A stretch of DNA of 64,000 nt, taken from contig JFNU01000005.1 in NCBI GenBank assembly GCA_000634515.1, positions 1 through 64,000 on the forward strand. Reading direction: 5' to 3'. Shown here piece by piece: positions 27,625 through 36,824 of this stretch. Both the position numbers and the translations under genes were made by a program. Below the pieces are notes generated by a model that was not told the DNA's origin, ran no database searches, and saw nothing but the letters and a program-made list of their open reading frames with translations. Source of the DNA: Prochlorococcus sp. scB245a_520K10. Its GTDB lineage: Bacteria; Cyanobacteriota; Cyanobacteriia; PCC-6307; Cyanobiaceae. Each line of letters opens with the position of its first letter. Positions within the stretch are counted from its first letter, which is position 1.

Positions 27625-28470
27625 TTATATTTCGAAAAAATTTTCCTCATCTTCAAAAATATCTAAATTTATGTCGTTCAAATTAAGATCAATCATTACG
27701 GGGGCATGATCACTTGGACGTAAATTCCCTCTTGGTAAGCTGTCTATGACACAACTTTTAAGTTTTGATGATAATTCTTTGCTTATGTAGATATGGTCTA
27801 TTCTCCAACCTTTGTTTAATTCATATGCGTTATTACGGTAATCCCACCAACTCCAATGACCAGTATTTTTTTCAAAAATCCTGAAAGCATCTATTAATCT
27901 CTCTTTCAGTACATTATTTAGTGCATTTCTCTCTACTTCAGATGCCATTATTCCCCCTTCATATTTCTTGGGATCATGAATATCTAAGCTTGATGGGGCG
28001 ACATTAAAATCACCCATAAGACAAATTATTTCGCCTTTTTTTTCTTGCTGATCCAAAAATGAAGCTAAACAATTTAACCAATCAATTTTGTAACCGAACT
28101 TATTAGATTCTAAAGAAGATCCATTTGGAACATAGACATTTATGATCTTAATACCATTTATCTCAGCGGAAATTAATCTTTTTTGATCTAGAAAAATTTC
28201 GATATTTTGATCAGAGTCTGTAAAACCGTAGAATCCTTTTTTAACATTTTTTGCTTTTATTTTTGAAATAATAGCAACACCATTATATGATTTTTGTCCG
28301 TAAACCTCCACTGAGTATCCTAATTTTTCAAAAGGTTCAACTGGGAAACTATCATCCATCACTTTTGTTTCCTGCAAACATAAAATATCTGGATTGACTT
28401 GATTCATCCAATCCATTATTTGTGAAAGTCTGGTTCTTATAGAGTTAACATTCCAAGTTGCTATTAACAA
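27625..28470 (-). CDS. xth: Exodeoxyribonuclease III (AP endonuclease, Xth family)
   Basis: Cuts at abasic sites and degrades 3' ends in base excision repair. Family residues: ATWNVNSIRTRL at the N-terminus (Asn), metal-binding Glu in CLQETKV, YNGVAIISK, MGDFNVAP, the RIDHIYIS strand and SDHAPVMIDL with the catalytic Asp-His pair. 281 residues. The C-terminus carries an acidic tail (LNDINLDIFEDEENFFEI) beyond the normal end. About 220 bases without a gene precede it toward hemL. Confidence 0.93.
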   Translation of the reverse strand: MLIATWNVNSIRTRLSQIMDWMNQVNPDILCLQETKVMDDSFPVEPFEKLGYSVEVYGQKSYNGVAIISKIKAKNVKKGFYGFTDSDQNIEIFLDQKRLISAEINGIKIINVYVPNGSSLESNKFGYKIDWLNCLASFLDQQEKKGEIICLMGDFNVAPSSLDIHDPKKYEGGIMASEVERNALNNVLKERLIDAFRIFEKNTGHWSWWDYRNNAYELNKGWRIDHIYISKELSSKLKSCVIDSLPRGNLRPSDHAPVMIDLNLNDINLDIFEDEENFFEI

Positions 28471-28541
28471 ATTTCTACCAAATTATGTAAAATTAAGGTA
28501 GCAAAAAATTTTGACGTTAAAGAATTTTGAAATTAAATAAA

Positions 28542-28835
28542 ATGAAAAATTATCTTTGCAAAATAGCTTCAAAATCAATTCCATTAGTAGTTTTTTTTAT
28601 TCCTTTAATTTTCTTGAAAGGTCATTACCTCAATGCTGGATATTTATTTGATGAATTAGAAATCGATTCATCAACTAAAAGAGATGAGAATAGTTCCGTC
28701 ATTCCAACCAATCCATTTGAACTTGTAGAAATGATTAGGAGACAAAATAGTATGAATGATGCGACTAATCCTTCTGATGCTATTGATGATGCGTTAAAGT
28801 CATTTAATGGTTTGGAGGAAAAACAAGAAATTTAA
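28542..28835 (+). CDS. Small secreted or membrane-anchored protein, 97 aa, unknown
   Basis: From the ATG at 28542 the N-terminus is KNYLCKIASK then a hydrophobic run (SIPLVVFFIPLIFLKGHYL), a signal peptide or anchor. The mature part is polar and acidic (LFDELEIDSSTKRDENSSVI), with NPFELVEMIRRQNSMNDATN. The frame is open five codons further up to a TTG, but the ATG is preferred. No family recognised. The 199-aa gene follows after 30 bases. Confidence 0.62.
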   Translation: MKNYLCKIASKSIPLVVFFIPLIFLKGHYLNAGYLFDELEIDSSTKRDENSSVIPTNPFELVEMIRRQNSMNDATNPSDAIDDALKSFNGLEEKQEI

Positions 28836-28865
28836 AACGATAAATTGTAATTACAAATTTTTAAT

Positions 28866-29465
28866 ATGTTAAAAAACCCTATCCCACAAGTTACTAATCA
28901 ATTGCAATACAGAGCAATAGGAATTATTAATGGTAAATATACTCCGCATGATATCGAGCAATTAAATAGAGGCTTTTTAATTGATGATAAAGGCGAAAAA
29001 ATTGAAACAGTGGTACTAGGTAAAGCATTATCAATTCTAAAAAAACATATTGATTTGAAGAAAAGTTATTATTGGGTTGTCTATCCAAAGAATAAAAATA
29101 CTCAAAACTTGCATTTGCAGGTTGCTGGTATCTGGGATCCTTATCAATTGAATAATTTCCCAAACGATTCTTCCAAAACTAACTTTTCCAAATTACTAAA
29201 AGAATTAGATTTAAAAGATAATTATTTTTCTGTAAGGGGTGAATTAGTTTTTGTTAACACTCAAAAAAAAGAGATTGTTATTAAAATAAATTCCGCTTCA
29301 AAGTTAAAGAATTTAAAAAATAAAAATTTTAAATTAGTCATAAAAGGGGAGCTATCTCTCGAACTTCTTAATAGTTTTGTAAGTTTAGATATTAACAGAG
29401 ATGGAAATGCTTTGAATTTAATCAATTACGAAGTTATTGAAAAAGATCTTTCTAAAAATAAATAA
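28866..29465 (+). CDS. Conserved-type hypothetical protein, 199 aa
   Basis: Soluble protein without signal or membrane helix. Begins MLKNPIPQVTNQLQYRAIG, contains HDIEQLNRGFLIDDKGEKIE and SYYWVVYPKNKN, then VAGIWDP, FSVRGELVFVNTQKKEIVIK and ends basic. The GELVFVN/IVIKI pattern suggests a beta-rich domain. I do not recognise a named family, though the sequence reads as a cyanobacterial conserved protein. larC follows on the same strand after 52 bases. Confidence 0.7.
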   Translation: MLKNPIPQVTNQLQYRAIGIINGKYTPHDIEQLNRGFLIDDKGEKIETVVLGKALSILKKHIDLKKSYYWVVYPKNKNTQNLHLQVAGIWDPYQLNNFPNDSSKTNFSKLLKELDLKDNYFSVRGELVFVNTQKKEIVIKINSASKLKNLKNKNFKLVIKGELSLELLNSFVSLDINRDGNALNLINYEVIEKDLSKNK

Positions 29466-29517
29466 AATGAAATGTTGATTTTCATGGCAATTTTACCAGT
29501 CAATAAATATTTGATTT

Positions 29518-30744
29518 ATGGAAGATGTTCTAATTGAATGTTCTCCTGGTATCTCAGGAGATATGTTGTTAGGAGCTTTTTATGATTTAGGAGTGCCTAA
29601 AAAAGTCATTGAAAAGCCACTTATTGATATTGGATTAAAGGATCTTTATCATCTAGAGTTTAAAGAATCAAAAAGTTGTTCAATACGAGGGATAAAGGCA
29701 AAGGTTGAGAATATTGATTGCATTCCTACTAAAAGAACTTGGAAAAGTATTAAAGAACTTATCTCAAATGGGCACTTAGAAGATAAATTAAAACAAATAA
29801 TTTTTGAAGTATTTCAATCCTTAGCAAATGCAGAAGGAAAAGTACATGGAATCAAATCTGAGGATGTTCATTTTCATGAAATTGGTGCTATAGATTCATT
29901 AGTGGATATCATAGGAGTATGTGCTGCATTACATTACTTAAATCCAAAGAAGGTTTATTGTAATGAACCAATGTTGGGAAAAGGTTTTGTTCAAACTGAG
30001 CATGGAAAATTATCTGTACCACCTCCAGCTGTAATAGAGCTAATAACACAAAAAAATATTAAGGTTTTATCAAGTTTTGATTCAATAGAAGGCGAACTAT
30101 CTACACCAACTGGCATTGCTTTACTTTCTAATTTAGTCGACTATATGCAACCTCCTTCAAAATATTCTATAAACTCTTATGGAGTGGGCATTGGTAACCT
30201 AAGATTTCCATTTCCTAATTTGGTTAGAGTTTATAAAATTTCTTCACTCAAGGATTCTTCTTTTAATCAACAAATTAATCCGAAGTGTGAAGAGATATCT
30301 GTTCAAGAGGCATGGATTGATGACCAAACACCTGAAGATATATCCAATTTTGTAGAGAAACTTAGAAGTGAGGGAGCTTATGACGTCTCTTATCAAGCCA
30401 TAAATATGAAAAAAAATAGAATTGGATTTTCTATTCAAGCAATCTTGCCAATAGAGAAAAAAGAATGTTTTAGGAGATTATGGTTTAATTATTCCAATAC
30501 TATTGGAGTTCGTGAAAGGATCCAATCTAGGTGGATATTACTTAGAAGGAGAGGAGAATGTTCAACTGATTTTGGAAATATAAAAGTTAAACAGACTTTG
30601 AAACCAGATGGATCAGTAACCATGAAACCAGAAAATGACGAAGTTTTGAGATTACAAATAGAGCATAAAATATCTACTGACGAAATAAGAAGAATAATAA
30701 ATGAGTCAAGTAAAAATTTCACAGCATTTGAAAACTGGAAATGA
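29518..30744 (+). CDS. larC: LarC-type nickel insertion protein (DUF111)
   Basis: LarC is a CTP-dependent cyclometallase that inserts nickel into the pincer cofactor of lactate racemase and relatives. Family landmarks: ECSPGISGDMLLGAFYDLG at the N-terminus, VHFHEIGAIDSLVDIIGV near residue 120, PPPAVIELI and the GELSTPTGIALL segment. 408 residues in a single frame, so no programmed frameshift is needed as it is in some lactobacilli. No larA, larB or larE is in the window. The stop overlaps the start of the next gene (ATGA). Confidence 0.9.
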   Translation: MEDVLIECSPGISGDMLLGAFYDLGVPKKVIEKPLIDIGLKDLYHLEFKESKSCSIRGIKAKVENIDCIPTKRTWKSIKELISNGHLEDKLKQIIFEVFQSLANAEGKVHGIKSEDVHFHEIGAIDSLVDIIGVCAALHYLNPKKVYCNEPMLGKGFVQTEHGKLSVPPPAVIELITQKNIKVLSSFDSIEGELSTPTGIALLSNLVDYMQPPSKYSINSYGVGIGNLRFPFPNLVRVYKISSLKDSSFNQQINPKCEEISVQEAWIDDQTPEDISNFVEKLRSEGAYDVSYQAINMKKNRIGFSIQAILPIEKKECFRRLWFNYSNTIGVRERIQSRWILLRRRGECSTDFGNIKVKQTLKPDGSVTMKPENDEVLRLQIEHKISTDEIRRIINESSKNFTAFENWK

Positions 30745-31694
30745 GATTTTATATAAGTTATCTATCAAATTGGAAATTTCTTAAAAAAATTAATTTTGGT
30801 GGTATTAAGAGTATTTTCTTTCTTTCTAGCTTATTATATTTTTGCATCTATTTTTTTTATAATATTGATCAAATTTCTTTTGATATAAATTTAGAAAAAA
30901 ATGGAATTAATCTATTATTATCATTTATATTTTGTGTTTTAAGTATTTACCTTAACGCTTATGCATGGAAATATATAGTTAAGTGGTTCGGGGAAGAATT
31001 TAACAATAATAATCCAGTTTCTTTTTATGTTTTAACCAATGTTCTTAAATATGTTCCAGGAGGGATTTGGCATTTTGTTGAAAGATTTAATTTTATAAAA
31101 AGAATAAGTAATCCTCAGATTGCACTATATTCGACACTCATAGAACCTTACTTTATGTTGAGTGGATCTTTCCTCTTGGCATCATTGGGAGTAATTTTTT
31201 CACCACTTTACTTTTTTTTAATTTTGCCTTTAGTATTTTTAAATAGGAAATTAATTTATCTTGTATTAAAAAGACTAGGGTCTCTCAAGGGGAAAGTATT
31301 TGAGGTTTTGAGACTTTCAAATTCAAAAGACCGATTTGGGAGAATAAATATAATTTCTTTTTTCCCTCTCAGAGCATTATTTCTTGAAATTGGTTTTGTT
31401 TTATCTAAATTTATTGGGTTTTATATTTGCTTAAATACTTTTTATACAACTAATAACCTCAACATCATATATCTATTAGTAGTTTTTTCTTTATCATGGT
31501 CTCTAGGTTTGGTAATACCGACAGCTCCAGGTGGACTTGGAGTTTTTGAAGCCTTCCTCCTTTTTTTTGTGGGCAGAAATATTCCACAAAATATAATTCT
31601 TGTTAGTTTAATTTATTTTAGGATCATATCTACCTCGGCAGATTTGTTGTTAAGCTTACCTTTCTTAATAAGAAAACTTTTTCGAAAAATTTAG
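30741..31694 (+). CDS. Membrane protein of the LPG-synthase TM / UPF0104 family
   Basis: About eight hydrophobic segments over 317 residues. The conserved FYVLTNVLKYVPGGIWHFVERF near residue 93 and SLSWSLGLVIPTAPGGLGVFEAFLL near 250-275 match the lysylphosphatidylglycerol synthase membrane domain family, seen as the flippase part of MprF and in glycan enzymes. There is no cytosolic synthase domain, so a lipid-flipping or glycan role is only inference. It overlaps larC by 4 bases at the start and the convergent FutB-like gene by 4 at the end. Confidence 0.8.
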   Translation: MRFYISYLSNWKFLKKINFGGIKSIFFLSSLLYFCIYFFYNIDQISFDINLEKNGINLLLSFIFCVLSIYLNAYAWKYIVKWFGEEFNNNNPVSFYVLTNVLKYVPGGIWHFVERFNFIKRISNPQIALYSTLIEPYFMLSGSFLLASLGVIFSPLYFFLILPLVFLNRKLIYLVLKRLGSLKGKVFEVLRLSNSKDRFGRINIISFFPLRALFLEIGFVLSKFIGFYICLNTFYTTNNLNIIYLLVVFSLSWSLGLVIPTAPGGLGVFEAFLLFFVGRNIPQNIILVSLIYFRIISTSADLLLSLPFLIRKLFRKI

Positions 31695-33229
31695 TTTTTT
31701 TTCTCTAAACTTGGAATCAACGTCAATGATGCAATAAGGCCTAAAACCATAATAAGAATGGCTGGTGAAATCGCTTCTATCATTCTTTCATCTCCAGCAT
31801 ATTGATATATTCTCACAGATAATGTATCGAAATCGAATGGTCTTAAGATAAATGTTATTGGTAGTTCTTTTATCGTGTCTACAAAAACTAAGAGTGATCC
31901 TACAAATATTGGTCCTTGTAGGAGAGGTAGATGAATTCTTTTGATGACTCCCAGCCAACTCTCTCCTAGTCCAAGAGCAGCTTCATCAATACTAGGAGAA
32001 ATTCTCTCAAGACTTGAATCAATAGAACCCTTAGAAATAGTAAGAAATCTGACAATATAACCCCAAATTAGTAAGCAAATAGCAATGAAATTGAATTTTG
32101 AAGAAGAAATGCTTATTAATGATAAAGCTAATACCGTACCTGGGATTGCGTAACCTATTCCCGCGAGGTTTGTAATTATTCCTAGAAATAAACTTTTATT
32201 TGGGCGTCTAGCTAAGGAAATTATTAAGGAGAATATTATCGTTATTAATGCTGTAAGAAGTCCTATACTAATAGTCCTTAATGATAAGGTAAGTAATTCT
32301 ATAGATAACCCTTTTTGAATTTGATCGATATTTAGCAGAACCCAAAAACATGGAATTCCAAAAGAGAAAATTGGAGGAAATAAGGATATGGTTATGGCCA
32401 AAAGGGCTCTAGTTTTTTTTAATTCCCATCCGTGAGAATCTTTTGATGCAGGATTTTCGCTCCACCTCTTTGATTTTCTTCTCGAGAATTTTTCAAAAAT
32501 AATTAAAGTGAAAATTATTAACAATGCTACTAAAGATAATCCAATAGCACTTTTTGGATTACCCTCAATTATCCAATTTTCGGCTATTCCTGTAGAAATA
32601 CTTGGAATATTTAATAATGCAAATGTACCTAACTCATTCATTACTTCCATACACATTAAACTAATTCCCGTTATTAGTGCTGGTATCGCCATTGGAAAAG
32701 CAATTTTAAAGAAGCTACTCCAAGGCCCAACTCCTAATCCTCTACTAGCATTTATTTGATTAACTCCAAATTTATTAAAACTTTCGTTAGCGAGAATAAA
32801 TACATATGGATATGTAGAAACTGAAAGTATTAAAACGCCCCACCATAAACCAGTTACTTGATATCCATAAATACTTCCTAAATCCTGCAAAACAGCTGTT
32901 ATTAGATATGCTGGGGCAGCTAGTGGAATTAGCTGAAAAATACGGAGAACTTTTCTGAACTTAAAATCACAATTTGAAAGTAACCATCCATTCAATGTTC
33001 CTAACCCTCCACCAAAAAAACTGGTCAGTAATAGAACTTTTAAAGTTCCTAATACTTCTTCTCCTCCAGCAATACCTAATGAAAAATTCCCACTTAAAAC
33101 ATATTGAAATCCTTCAAGAAGAAAATTGGAAATTGGAATGATTACTAAGAGTGCAACAACTAACGAAGCAAAATAAAAAAGTTTTAATTCGGTTACTGCT
33201 TTTTTAAATCCTTTAATAAGTATTTTCAA
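31691..33229 (-). CDS. futB: Iron(III) ABC transporter permease (FutB/FbpB-like)
   Basis: Inner-membrane permease of 512 residues with two fused BPD_transp_1 halves, about 12 helices. Each half carries the EAA-type cytoplasmic loop: ASRGLGVGPWSSFFKIAFPM near residue 160 and EAALGLGESWLGVIKRIHLP near 420. This two-domain layout is typical of Fe(III) FbpB/SfuB/FutB permeases. No periplasmic binding protein or ATPase gene is adjacent, so it must work with partners encoded elsewhere. Substrate could also be another metal; Fe(III) is the best fit. Confidence 0.85.
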   Translation of the reverse strand: MKILIKGFKKAVTELKLFYFASLVVALLVIIPISNFLLEGFQYVLSGNFSLGIAGGEEVLGTLKVLLLTSFFGGGLGTLNGWLLSNCDFKFRKVLRIFQLIPLAAPAYLITAVLQDLGSIYGYQVTGLWWGVLILSVSTYPYVFILANESFNKFGVNQINASRGLGVGPWSSFFKIAFPMAIPALITGISLMCMEVMNELGTFALLNIPSISTGIAENWIIEGNPKSAIGLSLVALLIIFTLIIFEKFSRRKSKRWSENPASKDSHGWELKKTRALLAITISLFPPIFSFGIPCFWVLLNIDQIQKGLSIELLTLSLRTISIGLLTALITIIFSLIISLARRPNKSLFLGIITNLAGIGYAIPGTVLALSLISISSSKFNFIAICLLIWGYIVRFLTISKGSIDSSLERISPSIDEAALGLGESWLGVIKRIHLPLLQGPIFVGSLLVFVDTIKELPITFILRPFDFDTLSVRIYQYAGDERMIEAISPAILIMVLGLIASLTLIPSLEKKN

Positions 33230-33258
33230 AAATTAATTAAACCCTAAATACGTATACT

Positions 33259-34317
33259 CTAGTCTTTACTAAATCTACATGATGAAAGTTGATTCTTAAT
33301 AGTTTGATGATCTAAGTTTTTCCCAATTAATACTATCTTGTTAGATTTTTCTTTTGTCCATTCTTCATCATCTAGAGAAAATCGTTTTCCAGATAAGTGA
33401 AAAATATGTTTTCTTTCACTTTCCATAAACCATAATATTCCCTTCGCTCTAAATACATTTTGTGAGATTTGATTATCTAAGAAATATTGAAACTTCCTTA
33501 AGGAAAATGGTTCAAATGTCTCATAAGAAACTGATGTAAAACCCTCTATATTATTGCTCAAATCATGAGAGTGTTCGTGTGAATGAGAAGAGTGATCGTG
33601 TGAATGAGAAGAATGATCGTGTGAATGAGAAGAATGATCGTGTGAATGAGAAGAATGATCGTGTGAATTATCATTTAAATCTTCTTTATCCTTATCGAAT
33701 TTAAAAGTATCTGTTTCAAATAGACCGACACTCATTATTGTTTGTAATCCAACTTCGCTATTGGTTGATCTCAATATCCTTGGTTCTTTTTTTATTTTAT
33801 TTATGAATTTTTCGACACTCTTCAATTGTTCTTCGTTAACTAAATCACATTTATTTAGGAGAAGGATATCTCCGTATAAAATCTGAGAATAGGCGACACT
33901 TGTATTATTAATTTCAAAATCAAAATTTTCTCCATCAATAACAGTGATGATTGAATCTAATCTTACTTTTTCTCGAAGATCACCAGCCGCAAAAGTCATA
34001 GCTACTGGTAATGGATCTGCTAGCCCAGTAGTCTCGACAATCAAATAGTCTATTTGTTCAGATCTTTCTAAAACTTTGGATACTGTATTTAATAATTCAC
34101 CATTAATAGAGCAACATATACAGCCATTATTTAATTCGATCATATCTTCAGAGCCTTCTATTATTAAGTCATTATCTATTCCTATCTCTCCAAATTCATT
34201 AACCAAAACAGCTGTTTTAAGACCAATTTGATTTTTTAAAATATGATTTAAAAGCGTAGTTTTGCCAGAACCTAAAAATCCACTAATAATCGTAACAGGT
34301 AATAACTTTTTAGACAT
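33259..34317 (-). CDS. CobW/ZNG-type G3E GTPase, putative metal chaperone
   Basis: P-loop GTPase with G1 GFLGSGKT at residues 13-20, the metal-binding CICC at 66-69 in ELNNGCICCSI, a TTGLADP Walker B/G3 segment and NKCDL (G4) near 155. Residues 219-251 are a His-rich run built from a repeated 7-residue unit (HDHSSHS type) that likely buffers zinc or another metal. The C-terminal CobW domain (FRAKGILWFMESERKHIFHL) follows. Not assigned to cobalamin synthesis itself; the small CobW-type (ZNG) chaperone role is the likelier one. About 352 residues. Confidence 0.9.
   Translation of the reverse strand: MSKKLLPVTIISGFLGSGKTTLLNHILKNQIGLKTAVLVNEFGEIGIDNDLIIEGSEDMIELNNGCICCSINGELLNTVSKVLERSEQIDYLIVETTGLADPLPVAMTFAAGDLREKVRLDSIITVIDGENFDFEINNTSVAYSQILYGDILLLNKCDLVNEEQLKSVEKFINKIKKEPRILRSTNSEVGLQTIMSVGLFETDTFKFDKDKEDLNDNSHDHSSHSHDHSSHSHDHSSHSHDHSSHSHEHSHDLSNNIEGFTSVSYETFEPFSLRKFQYFLDNQISQNVFRAKGILWFMESERKHIFHLSGKRFSLDDEEWTKEKSNKIVLIGKNLDHQTIKNQLSSCRFSKD
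33577..33660 (-). repeat. Four tandem 21-bp repeats encoding a His-rich metal-binding run
   Basis: A 21-bp unit occurs four times in frame within the CobW-type gene; three copies look identical and one has a single change (agtg for aatg). It encodes a 7-residue His/Ser/Asp unit. A partial copy follows at 33661. Likely to vary in copy number between strains. Confidence 0.93.
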
Positions 34318-34358
34318 TTTGACGAATTTTTTAAATTAATAATTTTAAGTTTGTAATT

Positions 34359-34649
34359 TTATTGATCGAAAACTTTATTTATTTCTGAAGCTAATGTTTG
34401 ATCCAGATTTGTTATGCCCCCCAAATCATGTGTACTTAACCTAATTATTACTTTCGAATAAACGTTTTCCCAGTTAGGATGATGGTTATATTTTTCGCAA
34501 ATTAAGGCAATTTTAGTCATAAATGAGAAGGCTTCAACAAAATTCAAAAATTTAAATTCTCTCTGGATTTGTTTATTGTTAATTTCCCAGCCGGGTATTT
34601 TGAAAACTAATTCCTTCAATTCTTCATTTTGCAAAAGGTAAGGTTCCAT
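34359..34649 (-). CDS. phhB: Pterin-4a-carbinolamine dehydratase
   Basis: Dehydrates 4a-hydroxytetrahydropterin. The signature is complete: EKYNHHPNWENVYSKVIIRL followed by STHDLGGIT, with the catalytic His-His and the later His-Asp. 96 residues is normal, and no signal peptide is seen. No phenylalanine hydroxylase is seen in the window; related small proteins also act in pterin recycling or Rubisco assembly in autotrophs, so the role here is uncertain. It lies between the YjbQ gene (43-base gap) and the CobW gene on the same strand. Confidence 0.93.
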   Translation of the reverse strand: MEPYLLQNEELKELVFKIPGWEINNKQIQREFKFLNFVEAFSFMTKIALICEKYNHHPNWENVYSKVIIRLSTHDLGGITNLDQTLASEINKVFDQ

Positions 34650-34692
34650 TTAATAATTAATATTAGTTTTTATTAATTTCATTATAAATATT

Positions 34693-35163
34693 TTACCTCT
34701 CCTCACCAATTATATGTACATTTAAAACCCTTTCTTTTTTATCAAATCTATGTTCCCATAAATATACTGCTTGCCATGTGCCCAGCATTATATTGCCGTC
34801 TTGAAAACTCAAAGATAAACACGTGTTTGTTAATGATGTTTTGATATGTGCTGGCATATCATCAGCCCCTTCTTGATAATGTTTATAAGAAATTTCTTCT
34901 CTGTTTTTTGATAAAGTTAAGTAGGAATTATATGGGACTATAGATTGCATATATTTTTTTAAGTCTCTTAGTACGTTTGGATCGGCATTCTCATTAATAG
35001 TTAAGCTGCAACTGGTATGAAGTGAAGTTAAATTTAAAATCCCTGAATCAAAATTATTTTTTTTAATAAATAAATTTAAATCATTTGTTATGTCAATAAA
35101 CCCCTCACCATTAGTTGTAAATTCTATTTTTGAAAATATCTGTTGCATATAAATAAAACTCAA
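34693..35163 (-). CDS. YjbQ/UPF0047-family protein
   Basis: Small protein of 156 residues with the YjbQ pattern: GILNLTSLHTSCSLTINENADPNV, DDMPAHIKTSL and the end GTWQAVYLWEHRF. The His of LHTSC, the Asn-Glu and the DDMPAHIK His form the conserved cluster, likely a metal or phosphate site; some relatives were reported to have weak thiamine phosphate synthase activity. Role here unknown. The first ATG at 35163 (MSFIYMQQIFSK) is used; a Met at residue 6 is a second option. Confidence 0.88.
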   Translation of the reverse strand: MSFIYMQQIFSKIEFTTNGEGFIDITNDLNLFIKKNNFDSGILNLTSLHTSCSLTINENADPNVLRDLKKYMQSIVPYNSYLTLSKNREEISYKHYQEGADDMPAHIKTSLTNTCLSLSFQDGNIMLGTWQAVYLWEHRFDKKERVLNVHIIGEER

Positions 35164-35255
35164 TTTATTAATATTCTATTATGGATAAAGAATGTATGTT
35201 TTATGCAAAGATCAAAATTTTTATCTTAAAATGAATTTAATTTATTAATAAATTT

Positions 35256-36761
35256 TTGGCAGAAATTCAATGGAATAAGCTAGGGGCTTATCTAAAAGAA
35301 ACTCAAATATTAGGTTCAATCCAAAATACACTTTACTGGGATCAGAATACTGGGATGCCCAAGAAAGGAGCTTCTTGGAGGTCTGAGCAACTTACCTACA
35401 TTGCAAAAATCTTGCATAAGAGAAATTCCTCTGAAGAATTTTCTAATTTAATACAATCTGCGAAAAATGAATTATTAGATACTGAACAAAATTCCAATAA
35501 TCAACTCTTTATTAAAGGTAAAGAAAGAAACATTAATCTTTTAATCAAGGAATTTAATAGAGCGAAAAATTTAGATCCTAAATTAGTTGAGTCTTTAGCA
35601 AAGGCAAAATCTAAAGGATATCAAAGTTGGCAAGAAGCTAAGAAAAAATCAGATTTTAAAGTTTTCCTCCCATTCTTTGAAGAACTAGTCAAATTACGGA
35701 TTGAAGAGGCAAAACAAATATCAGATCAATATTCGCCATGGGAAACACTAGCCCAACCCTTTGAGCCTGAATTAACTTTAAAGTGGTTGAATAAAATTTT
35801 TCAGCCTTTGAAAGACACTCTCCCAGAGTTGATTAGAGGAATTAACAAGTCAAAGAAATATCACTGGGATTTAAGTCCAGAATCTCAACGGAATTTATGT
35901 TCTAAATTACTTGATGAGCTTGGGAGAGATAAAGATCTAGTAGTCGTCGGTAAATCTCCACATCCTTTTTCGATTACATTAGGGCCTAATGATTATAGAA
36001 TTACGACAAGAATTGTTGAAGGTGAACCATTATCAAGTTTTTTGGCAACTGCTCATGAATGGGGGCATTCAATTTATGAGCAAGGTTTGCCATCACAAAG
36101 TCATCAATGGTTTGCTTGGCCTCTAGGTCAAGCAACTTCTATGGGTATACATGAAAGTCAATCATTATTTTGGGAAAATAGAATAGTTAAATCCAAATCT
36201 TTTTCGAAAAGATTTTTTAAAAAATTTGTTTCAGCTGGATGTACATTAAATAATTATTTTGAACTCTGGAAATCTATTAATCATTTGGAAGCAGGATTAA
36301 ATAGGGTTGAGGCAGATGAATTGACCTATGGCTTACACATACTGATCAGAACCGAACTTGAAATAGATTTAATTGAGGGAGGATTACCTGCTGAGGATAT
36401 CCCAGAGGAATGGAATAAAAGATATGATGAACTCTTAGGAATAAAACCATCTAATGATTCAGAAGGTTGTCTTCAAGATGTTCATTGGAGTGAAGGTGCT
36501 TTTGGATATTTCCCTTCATATTTGTTAGGTCATCTTATAAGTGCGCAAATATCCTCGCAAATGGAAAGAGAAATTGGTTTGATAGATGATTTAATCCAAA
36601 ATGGTGAATATCAAAAAATCATCTTTTGGTTAAGAAATAATGTTCATAAATATGGCAGATCAGTTAATTCTATGGAATTGATAAGAACTGTCACTGACGA
36701 AGAACTATCACCAAACTATTTTATTAATCATTTAAGGTCTAAAATAAATGATTTTTGCTGA
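35256..36761 (+). CDS. Metallocarboxypeptidase, family M32 (Taq type)
   Basis: Zinc carboxypeptidase that removes C-terminal residues from peptides. It has the HEWGH zinc motif at residues 267-271 and the downstream Glu in GIHESQSLFWENRIV near 297. N-terminal LGSIQNTLYWDQNTGMPKKG is the M32 signature. 501 residues is the normal length. The start is TTG at 35256; no in-frame ATG precedes it, and a 16-bp AT palindrome lies just before it. Cytosolic, with no signal peptide. Confidence 0.92.
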   Translation: MAEIQWNKLGAYLKETQILGSIQNTLYWDQNTGMPKKGASWRSEQLTYIAKILHKRNSSEEFSNLIQSAKNELLDTEQNSNNQLFIKGKERNINLLIKEFNRAKNLDPKLVESLAKAKSKGYQSWQEAKKKSDFKVFLPFFEELVKLRIEEAKQISDQYSPWETLAQPFEPELTLKWLNKIFQPLKDTLPELIRGINKSKKYHWDLSPESQRNLCSKLLDELGRDKDLVVVGKSPHPFSITLGPNDYRITTRIVEGEPLSSFLATAHEWGHSIYEQGLPSQSHQWFAWPLGQATSMGIHESQSLFWENRIVKSKSFSKRFFKKFVSAGCTLNNYFELWKSINHLEAGLNRVEADELTYGLHILIRTELEIDLIEGGLPAEDIPEEWNKRYDELLGIKPSNDSEGCLQDVHWSEGAFGYFPSYLLGHLISAQISSQMEREIGLIDDLIQNGEYQKIIFWLRNNVHKYGRSVNSMELIRTVTDEELSPNYFINHLRSKINDFC

Positions 36762-36824
36762 AACATTACTTTTAAATAATTTGGTTGAGCTTGAGGTTGT
36801 AAGATAAATAAAAATTATTTCTTG

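Noticed and set aside
33577..33660. Repeats that could be an intergenic array
   Set aside because: They are in frame in the CobW-type gene and encode a His-rich run.
35239..35254. 16-bp AT palindrome before the M32 peptidase start
   Set aside because: All AT, overlaps the region needed for ribosome binding; chance is likely in this base composition.
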